Shown: positions 7,388 through 9,247 of the stretch, piece after piece | Layout: every line of letters begins with the position of its first letter | How positions within the stretch are numbered: the first letter of the stretch is position 1 | Source of the DNA: JAWUXM01 sp034111325 | GTDB taxonomy: Bacteria; Pseudomonadota; Alphaproteobacteria; Rickettsiales; JABIRX01 | Length of the DNA stretch: 9,247 nt | Assembly: GCA_034111325.1 (NCBI GenBank) | Contig: JAWUXM010000008.1 | Coordinates: forward strand, 1-9,247 | Direction: 5' to 3' | The notes under the pieces: generated by a model | The model's database searches: none | Told to the model about the DNA's origin: nothing | Seen by the model: the letters and a program-made list of their open reading frames with translations, nothing else | Program-made: the position numbers and the translations under genes

Positions 7388-7819
7388 TTATTTACCGTGT
7401 TTTTTAAGCGGAACTGCGTAGAGCTCAAGACGATGATCAATTAATTTATAGCCGTGTTTTTTAGCAATTGCGCTTTTTAAATTTTCTAATTCTTGATTAA
7501 AAAATTCAATAATCTCACCAGACTTGACGTCGATTAGATGGTCATGATGGTCATCCGATGTAACTTCATAACGTGCTTTACCATTGCCAAAATCATGCTT
7601 TTCAACTATGCCAGCTTCTTCCAGTAGGTTCATTGTGCGGTAGACCGTTGCGATGCTTATTTTTTCGTCCTTAGCTTTAGCTCGGTCATAAACTGCTTCT
7701 ATGTCTGGGTGATCAACTGAAGTGTCAATTATTTCAGCAACGACTTTGCGTTGTTCAGTCATTTTGATGTTATTTTCTTTGCAAAGCTCTTCAAGCTTAG
7801 TAATTGTCGAGTTTGGCAT
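7388..7819 (-). CDS. fur: Fur-family metal-responsive transcriptional regulator
   Basis: Metal-dependent DNA-binding repressor of the Fur family, 143 residues. The N-terminal winged helix includes MTEQRKVV (20-27) and the recognition region ISIATVYRTMNLLEEAGIV (54-72). The dimerization domain carries the metal site HHDH (91-94), Glu105 in EFF, and DHRLELYA near the C-terminus (His129). His37 in DHPDIEAVY is also conserved. The position that holds the structural-zinc CxxC pair in E. coli Fur reads DVKSG here, and there is no C-terminal CxxC. Lack of the pair is typical of alphaproteobacterial Fur/Mur proteins, so whether it senses iron or manganese cannot be decided. No clear ribosome binding site precedes the ATG. 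It lies 33 bases after sco1. Confidence 0.93.
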   Translation of the reverse strand: MPNSTITKLEELCKENNIKMTEQRKVVAEIIDTSVDHPDIEAVYDRAKAKDEKISIATVYRTMNLLEEAGIVEKHDFGNGKARYEVTSDDHHDHLIDVKSGEIIEFFNQELENLKSAIAKKHGYKLIDHRLELYAVPLKKHGK

Positions 7820-7852
7820 AAGATAATTTATATTTTGATAGAGCTTGTAGGG

Positions 7853-8473
7853 TTATTTGAGGTATTTGTCTATAGTTTTGGCGATTTCTTCGCTAGTAGC
7901 AGAATGTGGCAAATGTGTCAGATATTTGCCTTCTCTGGACATTATGTAAATAAATCCAGAATGATCCATCATATAATAATCAGGGTTGCTGCCAACTTTG
8001 CGATAATAAATCTTATAGCTAGCTGCTGCTTTTTTGATGTCGTTTTCTGTGCCAGTTAGGGCTATAATTTTAGGGCTAAAACTTGCCACATATTCTTTCA
8101 TCACTTCCACATTATCACGTTCAGGATCAATTGTGATAAAAATTGGTACTATTTGCTTGGCTGCTTTTTTAGGTAATATTTCAAATGTATTAGAGATGTT
8201 AAAAAGCGCAGTAGGGCAAATTGCTGGGCAATTAGTAAAGCCAAAAAAAACAATTAATAACTTTCCGCGTAGATCTGCAGTGTTGATAGGTTTGTTAAAT
8301 TGATTAGTTAGAGTGAAGTCACCACCTATTGTTACGGAATCATTGTCCTGTTCTATTGTGACAACGCTAGCAGTTTTATTGCTGTGAGTTACTATATTTT
8401 TGCTTTTATGATTAAAAACTAAAACTGCAACAATCAAGATTGCTAAAATAAGGAGGAGAGGTTTTTTAAGCAT
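7853..8473 (-). CDS. SCO1/SenC copper chaperone for cytochrome c oxidase
   Basis: Membrane-anchored thioredoxin-fold protein that delivers copper to the CuA site of cytochrome c oxidase on the periplasmic side. With the start at 8473 it has 206 residues. MLKKPLLLIL begins a single N-terminal membrane anchor (about residues 3-21), typical of SCO proteins. The copper ligands are visible: Cys82 and Cys86 in FTNCPAICPTA (CxxxC) and His171 in MMDHSG. The frame continues upstream to a TTG at 8497, which would put eight residues before the anchor; neither start has a good ribosome binding site, so the ATG is preferred. It is the first gene of the minus-strand cluster, divergent from cycM, which serves the same oxidase. 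Confidence 0.94.
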   Translation of the reverse strand: MLKKPLLLILAILIVAVLVFNHKSKNIVTHSNKTASVVTIEQDNDSVTIGGDFTLTNQFNKPINTADLRGKLLIVFFGFTNCPAICPTALFNISNTFEILPKKAAKQIVPIFITIDPERDNVEVMKEYVASFSPKIIALTGTENDIKKAAASYKIYYRKVGSNPDYYMMDHSGFIYIMSREGKYLTHLPHSATSEEIAKTIDKYLK

Positions 8474-8510
8474 TGTTATAGATAAAAATATTTGCAACTA
8501 CGAATGCTAA

Positions 8511-8538
8511 CGTATAGCTTAGTATGCAATTTTGTAAA
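8511..8538 (-). promoter_or_regulatory. Possible promoter for the sco1-fur-miaB-ybeY-tlyC-lnt cluster
   Basis: Read on the complement, TTTACA (8533-8538) and TATACG (8511-8516) are 16 bases apart, a sigma70-like pair with five of six and four of six consensus matches. It lies 37 bases upstream of the sco1 ATG in the 83-base divergent gap. For cycM on the + strand the best pair is TTGCAA (8492-8497) and TATAGC (8513-8518) with a short 15-base spacer, overlapping the same TATA, and is weaker. No Fur-box-like palindrome was recognised in the gap. Confidence 0.35.
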
Positions 8539-8556
8539 TGAGATATTTAAGCAAAC

Positions 8557-9066
8557 ATGAAGAAACATAATTTAGAATTTAATAAGATTGCCGCTTCTGT
8601 GCTATTTGCCGCCATAATAGCAATGGTCGTTAGTTTAGTTACCAACGCATTATACAAAACCCAAGAGGATATAAAGGTCGCTGGCTATGCTGATAAGGAG
8701 CCAGTAGCTAGCTCTGTCGAGCCTGAGGAAGAGTTAAATATTGCCTTATTAATGGCGAGCGCAGATAGCGCAGATGGTAGTAAAGTTTTTAAGAAATGTG
8801 CATCATGCCACACAGTGAACAAGGGCGGTGCAAATAAAGTTGGCCCAAATTTATATGGAATCGTTGGTAGTAAACAAGCGGCCAAGGCTGGCTATAAGTA
8901 TTCGGGGGCATTATCTGGACTTGGTGGTGAGTGGAATAGAAAAGAATTGTTCGCATTTATGAAATCACCAAAACAATATGCTAAAGGAACAAAAATGGCA
9001 TTTGCTGGTTTAAAAAAACCACAGGACATCGCTAACCTTGTTGCTTATCTTGAATCCACGAAATAA
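8557..9066 (+). CDS. cycM: Membrane-anchored class I cytochrome c, CycM type
   Basis: Electron carrier from the cytochrome bc1 complex to cytochrome c oxidase, related to mitochondrial cytochrome c and held on the periplasmic face of the inner membrane. Of 169 residues, 1-10 are polar and basic, about 11-32 form an uncleaved signal anchor, and about 33-70 are an acidic linker. The cytochrome domain follows, with heme motif CASCH (Cys81, Cys84, His85), the VGPNLYGIVG segment, GYKYSGAL, and the axial Met147 in GTKMAFAGL. Length and anchor match the CycM/cytochrome c552 family of alphaproteobacteria. The start codon has only a weak purine tract upstream. Transcribed divergently from sco1. Confidence 0.95.
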   Translation: MKKHNLEFNKIAASVLFAAIIAMVVSLVTNALYKTQEDIKVAGYADKEPVASSVEPEEELNIALLMASADSADGSKVFKKCASCHTVNKGGANKVGPNLYGIVGSKQAAKAGYKYSGALSGLGGEWNRKELFAFMKSPKQYAKGTKMAFAGLKKPQDIANLVAYLESTK

Positions 9067-9082
9067 TACCGCAGCATTATTT

Positions 9083-9247
9083 TTAACCTATTTGAGACTC
9101 TTGGTCACGAGTCGTTAAACTCTCTGCATGATGCGTATGAGTTTTCATGGCTGGTTGTTGCATATTCTCTGTAGAGCGTTGCGTAGGATTTGCTTGAACC
9201 TCTGGGGTTTTCTTTTTATTCATCGTTGCTGCAGAAAAACCTATAGT
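9083..9247 (-). CDS. Unidentified hydrophilic protein, cut by the right edge
   Basis: On the complement one frame is open from the right edge to a TAA at 9083-9085, giving 54 residues; the other two complement frames stop within the first ten codons. The peptide is polar and rich in Gln, Thr, Lys and Glu, with a short His-containing segment (THTHH), and ends in QSQIG. It may be the disordered C-terminal tail of a larger gene beginning outside the window, or a 46-residue small protein starting at the ATG at 9223 on the complement. It converges on cycM with a 16-base gap. No family was recognised. A 54-codon open run could still be chance. Confidence 0.45.
   Translation of the reverse strand, partial: TIGFSAATMNKKKTPEVQANPTQRSTENMQQPAMKTHTHHAESLTTRDQESQIG

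Noticed and set aside
7375..7440. Upstream extension of miaB to a TTG codon, adding 22 residues
   Set aside because: It overlaps fur by 53 bases, adds residues not seen in the family, and has a rarer start codon; the ATG at 7374 has a ribosome binding site and gives the usual length.
8474..8497. Upstream extension of sco1 to a TTG codon, adding eight residues
   Set aside because: The ATG at 8473 puts basic residues directly before the membrane anchor, and the TTG has no ribosome binding site; the choice is not certain.
9096..9113. Inverted repeat GACTC / GAGTC after cycM as a terminator
   Set aside because: Five base pairs with an eight-base loop and no T run after it; it also lies inside an open frame on the complement.
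1..9247. Search for CRISPR arrays, tRNA/rRNA genes, transposases, phage genes or toxin-antitoxin pairs
   Set aside because: None recognised; nearly all of the window is accounted for by core metabolic, RNA-processing and respiratory genes.

Overview
The window looks like ordinary chromosomal core sequence from an AT-rich alphaproteobacterium, most likely Rickettsiales-like or another reduced, host-associated lineage. Four things point there: the gene order fur-miaB-ybeY-tlyC(corC)-lnt, which is an alphaproteobacterial arrangement; a Fur protein without the CxxC zinc pair; an isoleucyl-tRNA synthetase of the eukaryote-like IleS2 type; and a membrane-anchored CycM-type cytochrome c next to an SCO1/SenC copper chaperone. 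The assignment is inferred from protein motifs and gene order; no database search was run.

Layout, left to right. The 3' two thirds of ileS enters from the left edge on the + strand and ends at 1961. A 202-base gap follows, holding three related palindromic hairpin units (1969-2131), the most unusual non-coding structure in the window. Then comes gpsA (+, 2164-3114), whose 3' end overlaps by 11 bases the 3' end of a long minus-strand cluster. Read in the direction of transcription, from 8473 down to 3104, that cluster is sco1/senC, fur, miaB, ybeY, tlyC/corC and lnt. Gaps inside it are 33, 13, -7, 35 and 16 bases, so it is probably one transcription unit. An 83-base divergent intergenic region (8474-8556) separates it from cycM (+, 8557-9066). 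A minus-strand open frame, cut by the right edge, ends at 9083.

How the genes fit together. SCO1 and CycM both serve the terminal cytochrome c oxidase: SCO1 delivers copper to the CuA site and CycM donates electrons. Fur is a metal-responsive repressor sitting directly after the copper chaperone. MiaB and YbeY act on tRNA and on rRNA/ribosome maturation. TlyC/CorC is a CBS-domain protein of the ion-transport or hemolysin-annotated family. Lnt completes lipoprotein acylation, and GpsA makes the glycerol-3-phosphate backbone of the phospholipids Lnt uses as acyl donors.

I looked for an undescribed system and found none. There is no CRISPR array, toxin-antitoxin pair, transposase, phage gene, tRNA or rRNA. 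The observations most worth following up are the covarying hairpin cluster between ileS and gpsA, the miaB-ybeY fusion of reading (overlapping genes, with no phoH between them), an in-frame expansion next to the Lnt active site, and the unidentified hydrophilic protein at the right edge. Three gene starts are set here by judgement: ileS is open at the left edge, and miaB and sco1 are started at internal ATGs rather than at upstream TTG codons.
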